The notes under the pieces are model-generated. The model was not told the origin of the DNA, searched no databases, and was given only the letters and a program-made list of their open reading frames with translations. Both the position numbers and the translations under genes were made by a program. A DNA stretch of 64,000 bases from Aliiruegeria haliotis (lineage in GTDB: Bacteria > Pseudomonadota > Alphaproteobacteria > Rhodobacterales > Rhodobacteraceae). Numbering within the stretch: position 1 is the first letter of the stretch; each line of letters opens with the position of its first letter. The stretch covers positions 124,001-188,000 of the forward strand of contig NZ_PVTD01000002.1 in assembly GCF_003003255.1 (NCBI RefSeq), in the 5' to 3' direction. Below are positions 16,233-25,394 of this stretch, one piece after another.

Positions 16233-17789
16233 TCATTGCGATTGGCCCACGGGATGGAAAGAGACCCCTGCAAAGCGGACGCCGCTCAGCTCCGCCATAT
16301 CGCGTTTCCAGGTTGCGATGTCGGCCTGGCGGAAATCCGACAGGCTGTGGTGGCCGCAGGCCCGGGCCAGAACCTGCATCAACTCGACGCTCGCGCCGAA
16401 ATAGCGTGCAAGGCGGTCTGCACCGGTCTGCACGTCCAGCCTTTTGCGCAGTTCCGGCTTTTGGGTTGCGATGCCTGCCGGGCAATTGTTGGTGTTACAC
16501 ATGCGCGCGGCAACGCAGCCCACTGCCTGGATGGCCGAATTGCTGACAGCGACCGCATCCGCCCCGAGCGCCATGGCCTTGGCAAAATCCTCGGCGACAC
16601 GAAGCCCGCCGGTGATGACCAAGGTCACCTCTCGCCCAGCCCGATTGTCGAGGTAACGTCGCGCGCGGGCCAGCGCGGGAATGGTCGGGACCGAGATGTG
16701 GTCGCGGAAGATCAGCGGCGCGGCGCCCGTCCCGCCGCCGCGGCCATCGAGGATGATGTAGTCGGCACTGGCCTCCAGCGCGAAGTCGATGTCGTCCTCG
16801 ATATGGTTGGCCGACAGTTTGAAACCGATCGGAATGCCCCCGGACCGCTCCCTAACCTCGTCGGCGAGTTTCCTGAAATCCTCGGGCGAAACGAGATCTG
16901 GGAATGTCGCGGGCGAAACCGCCGGCTCTCCGGGCTCCAGCCCGCGCACTTCGGCGATCTTGCCGCGCACCTTGTCGCCCGGCAAATGGCCCCCGGTTCC
17001 CGTCTTGGCCCCCTGCCCGCCCTTGAAATGGAACGCCTGCACCCGTGCAACCAGATCGAGGTCCCAGCCGAACCGGGCCGAGGCCAGTTCGTAGAAGTAG
17101 CGGCTGTTCTCGGCCTGCTCCTCGGGCAGCATCCCGCCCTCGCCGGAGCAGATGCCCGTCCCGGCCAGTTCCGCGCCACGGGCAAGCGCGATCTTGGCCT
17201 CCTCGGAGAGCGCGCCAAAACTCATGTCGGAGACGAAGAGCGGTATGTCGAGGCGCAGCGGCGCCATTGCGCGCGGTCCGATCGTGACGTTCGTTGATAC
17301 CGGAGTATCGTCCAGCAACGGTTTGCGGGCCATCTGCGCGGCGAGAATCTGGATATCGTCCCAATGCGGCAGATCCTTGCGCGGCACTCCCATGGCGCCC
17401 ATTTCACCATGGTGGCCGAGCTTCGACAGTCCGTCGCGCGCAAGCGCGTGGATGCGCGCCACGGTTGGCTCTTCGGGTGTCGGGCTGGCCTTTGGCACGT
17501 CGCCGGTGCTCTCCGGCGCAGGATCGCCCACCTCATAGTCGCCCAATGCGGCATGGCTTCCATCGCAAAACGGCGCATTGCTGCTGGTCTTGCAGCGGCA
17601 CAGCGTGGCGGACCCGGTCTCCTCTGCGGTGAACTTGAGCGGGGACAGGCCCGTTCCCTTGTGGCTGCCGTCACAGAAGGGCTGGTTCTTCGACCGCCCG
17701 CACCGGCACCAGAAATATTCCTTTCCTTCTTCAAGGTCGACCTGTGTCGGCGTCTTGGCGGCGATGATGGGAGCTTTGGAATCAGTCAT
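16233..17789 (-). CDS. double-CDGSH / glutamate synthase-like FMN fusion protein
   Basis: A 518-residue fusion. Residues 20-85 hold two CDGSH iron-sulfur modules, CRCGRSKNQPFCDGSH (ligands C28, C30, C39, H43) and CRCKTSSNAPFCDGSH (C64, C66, C75, H79), each expected to bind a [2Fe-2S] cluster. Residues about 105-510 match the central FMN-binding domain of glutamate synthase large subunits, with SGEGGMLPEEQ, the FKGGQGAKTGTGGHLPG block, LDGRGGGTGAAP, and CVAARMCNTNNCPAG, which has the spacing of the GltB [3Fe-4S] ligands. No glutaminase domain is present, so it is not a complete GOGAT. It is probably a soluble electron-transfer or oxidoreductase enzyme; the substrate is unknown. It appears monocistronic. 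Confidence 0.88.
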   Translation of the reverse strand: MTDSKAPIIAAKTPTQVDLEEGKEYFWCRCGRSKNQPFCDGSHKGTGLSPLKFTAEETGSATLCRCKTSSNAPFCDGSHAALGDYEVGDPAPESTGDVPKASPTPEEPTVARIHALARDGLSKLGHHGEMGAMGVPRKDLPHWDDIQILAAQMARKPLLDDTPVSTNVTIGPRAMAPLRLDIPLFVSDMSFGALSEEAKIALARGAELAGTGICSGEGGMLPEEQAENSRYFYELASARFGWDLDLVARVQAFHFKGGQGAKTGTGGHLPGDKVRGKIAEVRGLEPGEPAVSPATFPDLVSPEDFRKLADEVRERSGGIPIGFKLSANHIEDDIDFALEASADYIILDGRGGGTGAAPLIFRDHISVPTIPALARARRYLDNRAGREVTLVITGGLRVAEDFAKAMALGADAVAVSNSAIQAVGCVAARMCNTNNCPAGIATQKPELRKRLDVQTGADRLARYFGASVELMQVLARACGHHSLSDFRQADIATWKRDMAELSGVRFAGVSFHPVGQSQ

Positions 17790-18140
17790 GGCGGTGTCAC
17801 CTCGTTACTGTTCGTCAAAGATAGGAGAGAGAAGCCTTCCGTCTAGCCAGCATTTTTCCGGGCTGCCGCGTCGGCGAAGCCCGGTGCTGCGCAAGGGGGC
17901 ATTGCCTGACCGGGACACGAAGGAGCAGGAGCGCTCTTCAGCAAGACCAAGGGTCCGCACCGAAGGCGTCGGTGCAGACAACGGTGCCGGTCGACACGGT
18001 ACGAAGCCACCGGTCACATCGCACCGCACCCGGACGCCCGCACCATCATGGAAGGGATGAGACGAAAGGCCCGTGCACGGCGGCTTGACAGTCCGGGGCA
18101 GAAACGACCGCCATGGCCGTTGCGCGGATGGCCCGCTCAC
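17790..18140. other. intergenic region between convergent/tandem leftward genes
   Basis: About 350 bases of GC-rich sequence. No gene, RNA or repeat is recognised; it should contain the promoter for the CDGSH fusion gene. Confidence 0.3.
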
Positions 18141-18623
18141 TCAGGCGTCGGTTGCGCGCTTGATATCGCCGGTGTGCAGAACCGGTGCTGCATCGATATC
18201 CTCGGCGTCGAGCATTGCCGCCACCCGTTCGAGATTGGCGACCATCATGGCCTGCTCCCAATCGTCCAGTTCCGAGAATTTTCTCACGAACCGTTGCTGA
18301 AGGGGATCGGGTGCCTCGGAGAGCGTCTGCCGGCCCTTGTCCGTGACCAGAATATTCGTCTGGCGCCGATCGAGTGCCGATTTCTCCCGCACCGCCATGC
18401 CATCGCGCACCAGCTTGTCCACCAGCGAGGTGACCGTGGCCTGCGAGACGCGCATGCGCTGCGCAATCTCCTTTGCGGTGACCTGGCCCGTTTCCGCGAT
18501 GATCTGCAACACGCGGAACTGCACCGCCGTGATCCCGGCGGCCTGCTTGAGCTCCCGTCCAAAAAGCTCCGTTGCCCGCAGGATGCGGCGAAGGGCGATC
18601 AGGCTGCTGTCGAGGCGGTCCAT
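18141..18623 (-). CDS. MarR-family regulator divergent from the ectoine operon
   Basis: A 160-residue winged-helix repressor. The DNA-binding core reads AVQFRVLQIIAE...TAKEIAQRMRVSQATVTSLVDKL...REKSALDRRQTNILVTDKG, the standard MarR helix-turn-helix and wing with the DxR(Q/R) tip. The start is set at the ATG opening MDRLDSSLIALRR, since the longer frame (GTG at 18677) has no better ribosome site. It is transcribed away from ectA across a 220-base AT-rich gap. Its position matches that of EctR-type MarR repressors of ectoine synthesis known in methylotrophs and other bacteria. Control of ect genes here is inference. Confidence 0.85.
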   Translation of the reverse strand: MDRLDSSLIALRRILRATELFGRELKQAAGITAVQFRVLQIIAETGQVTAKEIAQRMRVSQATVTSLVDKLVRDGMAVREKSALDRRQTNILVTDKGRQTLSEAPDPLQQRFVRKFSELDDWEQAMMVANLERVAAMLDAEDIDAAPVLHTGDIKRATDA

Positions 18624-18844
18624 CGGTGTCCCGGTTGCGAGGAATGCTTTAGCATATTTAGAGCTTTTCGACGACACAATCCCGATTTTATTTTGATAAA
18701 CGAAGCATAATTCTGATCGATCTCAACCAATATTAAGCCAAGATAAATAAAAACAGCTGTGACAGTGAGTTTTTTGATTAGCCTGTTGAAGTTCCCGCCT
18801 CAGTCCGTTACTTCGCCTATCGAAGCAACTGGAGACCCTCGACC
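18624..18844. promoter_or_regulatory. divergent control region of the ectoine operon
   Basis: This gap is strikingly AT-rich compared with both flanks. It contains the short inverted repeat TTTAT-TTTG-ATAAA (18687-18700) and AT-rich tracts to about 18760, which could be the MarR operator and promoters. A GGAGA lies nine bases before the ectA start. No exact sigma site could be assigned. Confidence 0.45.
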
Positions 18845-19375
18845 ATGCAGCACCCACGCGATATCGTCCGCCCCCCCCTGCCAAGCCTGCGCAGACCAAG
18901 GGCCGTGGATGGCGCCGCGATCTGGAAGCTCGTGCGCAGTTGCCGTCCGCTCGACGAAAACTCGATGTACTGCAATCTCATCCAGTGCGATCACTTCGCC
19001 GACACCTGCGTGCTGGCGGAACTCGACGGCGAAGCCGTTGGCTGGGTGTCCGCATATGTCATGCCGAACGACCCCGAGACGCTCTTTGTCTGGCAGGTCG
19101 CGGTCGGTGAACAGATGCGCGGCGCCGGTCTGGGCGCGCTGATGTTGCAGAGCATCCTCGGTCGTCCAGCCTGCGAAGGCGTGCGTCGCTTGCAGACAAC
19201 CATCACCTGCGAGAACGAGGCGTCCTGGGCGCTGTTCCGCAAGTTCGGGCGCCTGCAGGGCAGCTCGCTCGACGTGCAGCCCTACTTCACGCAGGCGCTG
19301 CATTTCCAGAACCGGCACAAGACCGAGAACCTCGTCACCATCCCGCTGGCGAGGAAAATGGCCCGCGCCGCCTGA
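18845..19375 (+). CDS. ectA: L-2,4-diaminobutyrate acetyltransferase
   Basis: Second enzyme of ectoine synthesis: acetyl-CoA plus diaminobutyrate gives N-gamma-acetyldiaminobutyrate. It has 176 residues, a GNAT fold protein of usual EctA length. The acetyl-CoA binding segment is QVAVGEQMRGAGLGALML, and the family-typical PLDENSMYCNL and TITCENEASWALF blocks are present. It is the first gene of ectA-ectB-ectC-ask, all on the plus strand with short gaps, behind an AT-rich regulated promoter. No ectD hydroxylase gene is present, so ectoine rather than hydroxyectoine is the expected product of this locus. Confidence 0.96.
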   Translation: MQHPRDIVRPPLPSLRRPRAVDGAAIWKLVRSCRPLDENSMYCNLIQCDHFADTCVLAELDGEAVGWVSAYVMPNDPETLFVWQVAVGEQMRGAGLGALMLQSILGRPACEGVRRLQTTITCENEASWALFRKFGRLQGSSLDVQPYFTQALHFQNRHKTENLVTIPLARKMARAA

Positions 19376-19428
19376 TGTGGCGCCCGCCGGTTCTCACAAC
19401 ACCCATTCCCGAATTCGAAAGAGGTCGT

Positions 19429-20715
19429 ATGTCTACGAAACCCTCCAACATTTCGGTGTTCAAACGCCGCGAATCCGAGGCGCGCAGCTATTGCCGCGGC
19501 TTCGACACCGTCTTCACCTCGGCCAGTGGCTCCGAGATGACCGATGCCTCCGGCCGCAGCTATGTCGACTTCCTCGCCGGCTGTTCATCGCTGAACTATG
19601 GCCACAACGACCCTGACATGAAGGCGGCGCTGATCGACCACCTTCAGGCCGACGGGGTGGCGCACGGGCTCGACATGCATACGGATGCCAAGGCGGCATT
19701 CCTGGATGCCTTCTGCACCAGGATCCTCGCGCCCCGGAGCATGGATCACAAGGTCATGTTCACCGGCCCCACGGGGGCGAATGCCGTCGAGGCTGCAATG
19801 AAGATCGCGCGGAAGTCCACCGGGCGCACCAACATCGTGGCCTTCACCAACGGCTTCCATGGTGTGACACAGGGCGCGCTGGCCGCGACCGGCAACGGCT
19901 ATCACCGTGGCGGCGCCGGCACGACGCTGCATGGCGTGACCCGGATGCCGTATGACGGCTACATGGGTGACGCGTTCGACACTCTGGACCTGCTCGAAGC
20001 AATGCTGACGGACAATTCCTCCGGCCTCGACATGCCGGCCGCGATCCTGCTGGAGACCGTTCAGGGCGAAGGCGGGCTGAACACTGCGCGTCCCGATTGG
20101 CTCAAGCGCGTGGCACAGCTTGCCCGTGACCATGGGATTCTTCTCATCGTCGACGACATTCAGGCCGGCTGCGGCCGCACCGGGTCTTTCTTCTCGTTCG
20201 ACGGGTTGGACATCGTCCCCGACATCGTGACGCTTGCCAAGTCGGTTTCAGGCTTCGGTCTGCCGATGGGGCTGGTGCTGGTCCGGCCCGATCACGACGT
20301 GATGGGCCCCGCCGAGCACAACGGCACCTTCCGTGGCAACACCCATGCCTTCATCACCGCCCGCGTCGCGATCGAGAAATTCTGGGCCGACGATACGTTC
20401 CGGTCGGATATCGAACGCCGGTCCGGGATCGTCGAAGATGGGCTCAAGCTCATCGCCGCGATGGTGCCCGGCGCACGGCTCAAGGGGCGTGGCATGATGC
20501 GTGGCGTCGATGTCGGCTCAGGCGACCTTGCCGGCGAGATCTGCGCCCGCGCCTTCCAGAAGGGGCTGATCGTGGAAACCTCCGGGCCGGACGACGAGGT
20601 GGTCAAGATCCTCGCGCCGCTCACCACGCCAGATGCGACCCTTCGCAAGGGTCTGAACATCCTGGCGGATGCCGCGCGCGACGTCGTGGGCCAATCCCGT
20701 ATCGCAGCGGAGTGA
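19429..20715 (+). CDS. ectB: diaminobutyrate--2-oxoglutarate transaminase
   Basis: PLP-dependent class III aminotransferase that converts aspartate semialdehyde to 2,4-diaminobutyrate with glutamate as donor, the first committed step of ectoine synthesis. It has 428 residues. The start is the ATG before [20 protein letters not shown], with AAGAGG upstream; family members begin this way. Visible motifs are [13 protein letters not shown] (phosphate binding), [12 protein letters not shown] with D243 for the pyridine ring, and the Schiff-base lysine K271 in [13 protein letters not shown]. It lies 53 bases after ectA. Confidence 0.97.
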   Translation: MSTKPSNISVFKRRESEARSYCRGFDTVFTSASGSEMTDASGRSYVDFLAGCSSLNYGHNDPDMKAALIDHLQADGVAHGLDMHTDAKAAFLDAFCTRILAPRSMDHKVMFTGPTGANAVEAAMKIARKSTGRTNIVAFTNGFHGVTQGALAATGNGYHRGGAGTTLHGVTRMPYDGYMGDAFDTLDLLEAMLTDNSSGLDMPAAILLETVQGEGGLNTARPDWLKRVAQLARDHGILLIVDDIQAGCGRTGSFFSFDGLDIVPDIVTLAKSVSGFGLPMGLVLVRPDHDVMGPAEHNGTFRGNTHAFITARVAIEKFWADDTFRSDIERRSGIVEDGLKLIAAMVPGARLKGRGMMRGVDVGSGDLAGEICARAFQKGLIVETSGPDDEVVKILAPLTTPDATLRKGLNILADAARDVVGQSRIAAE

Positions 20716-20719
20716 CATC

Positions 20720-21121
20720 ATGATCGTCAGGGATTTCAACCAGATCATCGAGAACGAACGCAACCGCGTCACCTCCGACGCGAAATGGACCAGTGTGCGC
20801 ATGTTGCTGGCGGATGACGGGATGGGGTTCTCCTTCCACGTCACCTTCCTCGAAGCCGGGTCCGAGCACACGTTCGAATACAAGAACCACTTCGAGAGCG
20901 TCTATTGCATGCAGGGCACCGGCTCGATCACCGATCTTGCCACCGGCGAGACGCATCACATCAAGCCCGGTGTGATGTACGCGCTGGACAAGCACGACCG
21001 GCACACGCTCCGCGCGGACGAGGAACTGGTGATGGCGTGCTGTTTCAATCCGCCGGTCACCGGCACGGAGGTGCATCGCGAAGACGGGTCCTACGCCGCG
21101 CCGGAAGACGTCGAGGCCTGA
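20720..21121 (+). CDS. ectC: ectoine synthase
   Basis: Cyclises N-gamma-acetyldiaminobutyrate to ectoine, the last step. It has 133 residues with a single cupin fold. The N-terminus [16 protein letters not shown] and the blocks [37 protein letters not shown] and [12 protein letters not shown] are characteristic of EctC; the second includes the metal-binding Glu and Tyr positions and the last the His. The start follows a GGAG four bases behind the ectB stop. Nothing unusual in length or sequence. Confidence 0.97.
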   Translation: MIVRDFNQIIENERNRVTSDAKWTSVRMLLADDGMGFSFHVTFLEAGSEHTFEYKNHFESVYCMQGTGSITDLATGETHHIKPGVMYALDKHDRHTLRADEELVMACCFNPPVTGTEVHREDGSYAAPEDVEA

Positions 21122-21124
21122 CAC

Positions 21125-22543
21125 ATGGCACATACTGTGGAAAAGATCGGCGGGACATCCATGTCCCGCCTCGATCAGTTGCGCGATACGCTCTTTATCG
21201 ACAATGACGGCCCGCGCTACGGACGGATGTTCGTTGTATCGGCTTTCGGTGGCATCACGAACCTGTTGCTGGAGCACAAGAAATCCGGCGAGGCCGGTGT
21301 CTATGCCCATTACGCCAACGCGGATGACGGTCATGGCTGGCACGATGCGTTGACCCGGACGGCCGAGGCGATGATCGCAGCCCACGAGGCCGTTCTCGAT
21401 TTCCCCGGCGATGTAGAGCGGGCCACCGCCTTCGTGCAGGAACGGATCGAGGGGGCGCGAAACTGCCTGATCGATCTGCAACGGCTGTGCTCCTACGGGC
21501 ATTTCCGGCTGAATTCGCACCTGCTTCAGGTCCGCGAGCTTCTGTCTGGCCTGGGCGAAGCGCATTCGGCGCTGGTTGCGACGCTGATGCTACAGCGTGC
21601 CGGGGTGAATGCGCGGCTGGTGGACCTGTCGGGTTGGCGGGACGAGGCCGAGAAACCGCTGGAGGCACGGATCCTGCACGCCATGGACGGCGTCGACCCG
21701 ACCCGCGAAATGCCCATCGTCACCGGCTATGCGCAATGCACCGAAGGTCTGATGCGGGAATTCGACCGGGGCTATTCCGAGGTCACCTTTTCCCGGCTCG
21801 CCGCGCTCACCGGCGCCCGGGAGGCGATCATTCACAAGGAGTTCCACCTCTCTTCCGCCGATCCCAAGCTTGTGGGCGCGGAAAACGTGCGCAAACTCGG
21901 CCATACGAACTACGATGTGGCCGACCAGATGGCGAACCTCGGCATGGAGGCCATCCACCCCTCCGCCGCAAAGACCCTTCGCCAGGCGGGCGTGCCGCTG
22001 CGCATCGCCAATGCCTTCGAGCCCGACGATCCCGGCACGATCATCGACGAACAGCCTGCCGAAACCCCCGCGGTCGAGATCGTCACAGGCCTCGACATCA
22101 TTGCGCTGGAAGTGTTCGAGCAGGACATGGTCGGTGTCAAAGGCTACGACGCCGCCATCCTCGACGCATTGACCCGCCACGACGTTCGTATCGTATCCAA
22201 GGTCTCCAATGCCAATACGATCACGCACTATGTCGATGCCTCCCTCAAGTCGATGCGACGCGTCGAAAGCGACCTGGCGACGCTTTACCCGCAGGCACAG
22301 ATCTCGGCGCACAAGCTGGCGCTCGTATCAGTCGTGGGGCGCGATCTTGGCGGGTTGCAGGTTCTGGCGCGAGGTATGCAGGCCCTTGCCGGGGCTGGGC
22401 TGGAACCGCACGGGGCGTGTCAGGGACCGAGAAACGTGGACTCACAGTTCATCGTCGACCGGTCGGACCGTTCGGCAGCGATCCGCAGCCTGCACGCAAC
22501 CTTTGTCGAGTCTACAACGTCGGATTTCGCGCTGGTCGCCTGA
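21125..22543 (+). CDS. ask: ectoine-type aspartate kinase
   Basis: Phosphorylates L-aspartate to start the supply of aspartate semialdehyde for EctB. It has 472 residues, with the KIGGTSMS phosphate loop at the N-terminus, the FHLSSADPKLVG kinase region, and ACT-like domains at the C-terminus (HDVRIVSKVSNANTITHY and LALVSVVGRDL). Specialised Ask_Ect enzymes linked to ectABC are believed to escape feedback inhibition by threonine and lysine. It begins three bases after the ectC stop and closes the operon. Its location, length and extra N-domain segments favour the ectoine-specific paralogue over the housekeeping LysC. Confidence 0.95.
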   Translation: MAHTVEKIGGTSMSRLDQLRDTLFIDNDGPRYGRMFVVSAFGGITNLLLEHKKSGEAGVYAHYANADDGHGWHDALTRTAEAMIAAHEAVLDFPGDVERATAFVQERIEGARNCLIDLQRLCSYGHFRLNSHLLQVRELLSGLGEAHSALVATLMLQRAGVNARLVDLSGWRDEAEKPLEARILHAMDGVDPTREMPIVTGYAQCTEGLMREFDRGYSEVTFSRLAALTGAREAIIHKEFHLSSADPKLVGAENVRKLGHTNYDVADQMANLGMEAIHPSAAKTLRQAGVPLRIANAFEPDDPGTIIDEQPAETPAVEIVTGLDIIALEVFEQDMVGVKGYDAAILDALTRHDVRIVSKVSNANTITHYVDASLKSMRRVESDLATLYPQAQISAHKLALVSVVGRDLGGLQVLARGMQALAGAGLEPHGACQGPRNVDSQFIVDRSDRSAAIRSLHATFVESTTSDFALVA

Positions 22544-22871
22544 CCGACCGAACCGCCGGAAACGTGGGCCAAACAGTGACAGCGCGGCGCGCAAGGCGGC
22601 GCCGCACCTCTCCGGCAGGCCAGTCGGCAGCGTCGTCGCGTCCAGAGTCCGACACCGCGAGGCCGCGCTGCAACTCCCCCTGATCTGCGGCGGTCTGTAC
22701 CACCCCCGTGACGTCTTCGGTCGCGAGGTTGGTTCCCGCCCCTCCGTCCGCCCGCCCTGCGCCATCGCTTCCCTGATGTCATAGGCGGCCAGACCATTCA
22801 GCACGATCCTGCAGCAAGCCCCAGAACCACCGGGCATTTACGGATTGTCCGACACCGAATAGGCTCACGGC
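22544..22871. other. intergenic region after the ectoine operon
   Basis: About 330 bases, GC-rich, with no recognised gene or clear terminator. It should hold the promoter of the SLC13 permease gene. Confidence 0.3.
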
Positions 22872-24653
22872 ATGACAGCGGACCAGACACTCCTTTTTGC
22901 CCTGTTTGGTGCAGTCTTCGCGATGCTCCTCTGGGGGCGGTTCCGCTATGATCTGATCGCCTTCTCGGCGCTGATGGCCGCCGTCGTCCTGAACCTCATT
23001 CCCGCCGATGCCGCGTTTGCCGGCTTCGGCCACCCCGCCACGCTCGTGGTCGCGCTTGTGCTGGTGGTCTCGGCCGGGCTCGAACGGTCGGGCGCCGTCT
23101 TCCTGATCACCCGGACCCTCGTCGATTCCGCCCGCAGCCTCGGCGCGCACATCGCCTTCATGGGCGCGATTGCGGCGGTGTTGTCCGCCTTCATGAACAA
23201 CGTGGCCGCCCTTGCCCTGCTGATGCCGGTGGACATCCAGACCGCGCGCAAGGCCGGTCGCTCCGCCCGGCTCTCGCTCATGCCGCTGTCTTTCTGCACG
23301 ATCCTGGGGGGCATGGCGACGCTCATCGGCACCCCGCCGAACATCATCATTGCGGGTATCCGCCGGGACCAGCTCGGCGAAGGGTTCAGCATGTTCGACT
23401 TCGCGCCTGTCGGTGGCGTGGTCGCACTTGCCGGGCTTATTTTCGTGGCCCTGATCGGCTGGCGCCTGATCCCGAAAGCCGAGGGCGACGGTGTCCTGTC
23501 CGAGGCGCGCGAGCGGGTGAAGGACTACATCGCCGAACTGAAGATCCCCGCCGGATCTGCCCTGATCGGGCAACGCCTGTTCGAAACCTACGATGTGGCC
23601 GAAAAGAACGATGTTGCGATTCTCGGGCTGACCCGGAACGGCACTCGCCGCTATGGAACCCAGCGCAACACCGTTCTGAAGGAAGGCGATGCGCTGGTTC
23701 TTGAGGCGCGGCCGGAAGCGCTGGACGAATATCGTGCCGCGGTGGGGCTGGACTTCATCGATGGCGACGAGGGCAAGCGGATCGGTATCGCCGGCGAGGG
23801 TCTGTCCATCGTCGAAGCCGTCGTGCCGGACACCGCGCGGCTTGTGGGCAAGACGGCGCGACAAGTCGGCCTCGCCCGACGGCAGCGCACAGTCCTGCTT
23901 GGGATCTCCCGTGGTGGTCGGCGCATAACGAAAGAAGTCCGTAGGACCGAGATCCGCCCCGGCGATATTCTTCTTCTGCTGACACCCGAGGGGGACGAGG
24001 CCGTGGTGACGGACTGGCTCGGCGTCCTTCCGCTGGCAGACCGTGGCCTCGTGGTCACGGATTTCGGCAAGGTCTGGACCGCGATCGGCATCTTCGCCCT
24101 CGCCGTCGCCGCAGCTTCCTTCGGCCTGGTCTACCTCCCCGTGGCCCTCGGAATCGTCGTCGTCGCTTACGTGCTGACCGGGGTGCTGTCGCTTTCTGAC
24201 CTCTACGACAATATCGAATGGCCGGTCATCGTCTTGCTGGGGTCGATGATCCCGCTGGGCGCGGCGCTGGACTCCGCGGGTGGAACGGCGCTGATTGCCA
24301 ACGCGCTGGTATCACTGGGCGCCGGATGGCCGGCATGGGCATTGCTCTGCCTGCTGATGGTCGTGACCATGACGCTGTCGGATGTGCTCAATAACACCGC
24401 CACGGCCGTTGTCGCGGCGCCGGTCGCGATCCAGATGGCGCAGAGCCTCGGTGTCAGTCCGGATCCGTTCCTCATGGCAGTCGCGGTTGCGGCCTCTTGC
24501 GCGTTCCTGACCCCGATCGGGCACAAGAACAACACGTTGATCCTCGGGCCCGGCGGCTATTCCTTCGGCGACTACTGGCGCATGGGCCTGCCGCTCGAAA
24601 TCCTCGTCGTTGCGATTGCCATCCCGATGATCCTGCTTGTGTGGCCGCTCTAG
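22872..24653 (+). CDS. SLC13-family permease with two RCK_C domains
   Basis: A 593-residue inner-membrane transporter. Five or so membrane segments with SAFMNNVAALALLMP and GGMATLIGTPPNIIIAG form the first half. Then come two cytoplasmic TrkA-C (RCK_C) domains at about residues 215-300 and 305-385 (for example VLKEGDALVLEA and EIRPGDILLLLTPEG). The second membrane half follows, with LGSMIPLGAALDSAGG and LSDVLNNTATAVVAAP. This layout is typical of SLC13-type anion/Na+ carriers of the sulfate or dicarboxylate type. The RCK domains suggest gating by a small ligand. The substrate is not evident. It follows the ectoine operon but has a 328-base gap, so it is probably separately transcribed. Confidence 0.9.
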   Translation: MTADQTLLFALFGAVFAMLLWGRFRYDLIAFSALMAAVVLNLIPADAAFAGFGHPATLVVALVLVVSAGLERSGAVFLITRTLVDSARSLGAHIAFMGAIAAVLSAFMNNVAALALLMPVDIQTARKAGRSARLSLMPLSFCTILGGMATLIGTPPNIIIAGIRRDQLGEGFSMFDFAPVGGVVALAGLIFVALIGWRLIPKAEGDGVLSEARERVKDYIAELKIPAGSALIGQRLFETYDVAEKNDVAILGLTRNGTRRYGTQRNTVLKEGDALVLEARPEALDEYRAAVGLDFIDGDEGKRIGIAGEGLSIVEAVVPDTARLVGKTARQVGLARRQRTVLLGISRGGRRITKEVRRTEIRPGDILLLLTPEGDEAVVTDWLGVLPLADRGLVVTDFGKVWTAIGIFALAVAAASFGLVYLPVALGIVVVAYVLTGVLSLSDLYDNIEWPVIVLLGSMIPLGAALDSAGGTALIANALVSLGAGWPAWALLCLLMVVTMTLSDVLNNTATAVVAAPVAIQMAQSLGVSPDPFLMAVAVAASCAFLTPIGHKNNTLILGPGGYSFGDYWRMGLPLEILVVAIAIPMILLVWPL

Positions 24654-24814
24654 CCCCGGAAGGCCTTCGCGGAGCGGCCGGGCGAGGGCAACGCACGCTG
24701 ATGATCCTCCCTTCAATGGCAGAACAGCGATTTCCGACCGCTTCGGGTCGTGACTACCAGGTATCATGGAGTAACCGAAGTACCGGGTCCTTGATTGCCC
24801 GGCAAACCACAGAT
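24654..24814. other. intergenic region between convergent genes
   Basis: A short convergent gap; no gene is seen. Confidence 0.3.
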
Positions 24815-24849
24815 GAAAAAGCGGCCACCGGGTGTGATTCCGGTGGCCG
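24815..24849 (-). terminator. rho-independent terminator of the small PLDc_N gene
   Basis: On the minus strand a perfect ten-pair stem CGGCCACCGG/CCGGTGGCCG with an eight-base loop is followed by C and TTTTT. It lies 75 bases after the stop of the leftward membrane-protein gene. Confidence 0.8.
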
Positions 24850-24924
24850 TTGCATGGTGCCTTTTCTCGGAACGCACCTCAGAGCGCAGGCCGGCCCGAT
24901 TGCATCACACGAAAGCGACGCGCC

Positions 24925-25116
24925 TTACACGTTCGCATTGGCCGATCGCGGTCCGGCGACGAACCAGATCAGGAAGCCGACGAGCGGCAGCAGGACCACG
25001 AGCAGGACCCACAAGACTTTGCTCCCCGTGCTGGCAGTGGACCCGACGATCGAGATGATCGCCCAAATGTCGAGAACGAGCAGCAGGACGCCGAAGAAAC
25101 CGGAAAGTTCAAACAT
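24925..25116 (-). CDS. small PLDc_N-type membrane protein
   Basis: A 63-residue protein with two transmembrane helices, FFGVLLLVLDIWAIISIV and VLWVLLVVLLPLVGFLIW. The second ends in the W-x-x-GPR segment typical of the phospholipase D nuclease N-terminal domain family. These stand-alone proteins have no catalytic site; their role is unknown and membrane-related. The gene is single and followed by a clear terminator. Confidence 0.85.
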   Translation of the reverse strand: MFELSGFFGVLLLVLDIWAIISIVGSTASTGSKVLWVLLVVLLPLVGFLIWFVAGPRSANANV

Positions 25117-25394
25117 CGAATGTCTCCCTTGAGGTCAATTAGTCTGCATTGGCAACGCGCAGCCAGAACGAATGTTCCACGGGGCTTGCCAGTCGGTGCG
25201 TGGCACTGATGCCTCCGGCGCAGCGTCGCGACGGGCAACCCCGCCGCGTTAGAACGTTTTGGCCCCCACTTTTGTTCCAGTAAATTTCGCAAATATTTCA
25301 AATCGATAGCAGGAACATCCCTGCGCCATTGGCGTTGGTGTGGTGGAAGCGGAAGGCACGTGCCATCCGCAAGGGAAACGAAAGGAGATCTTCG

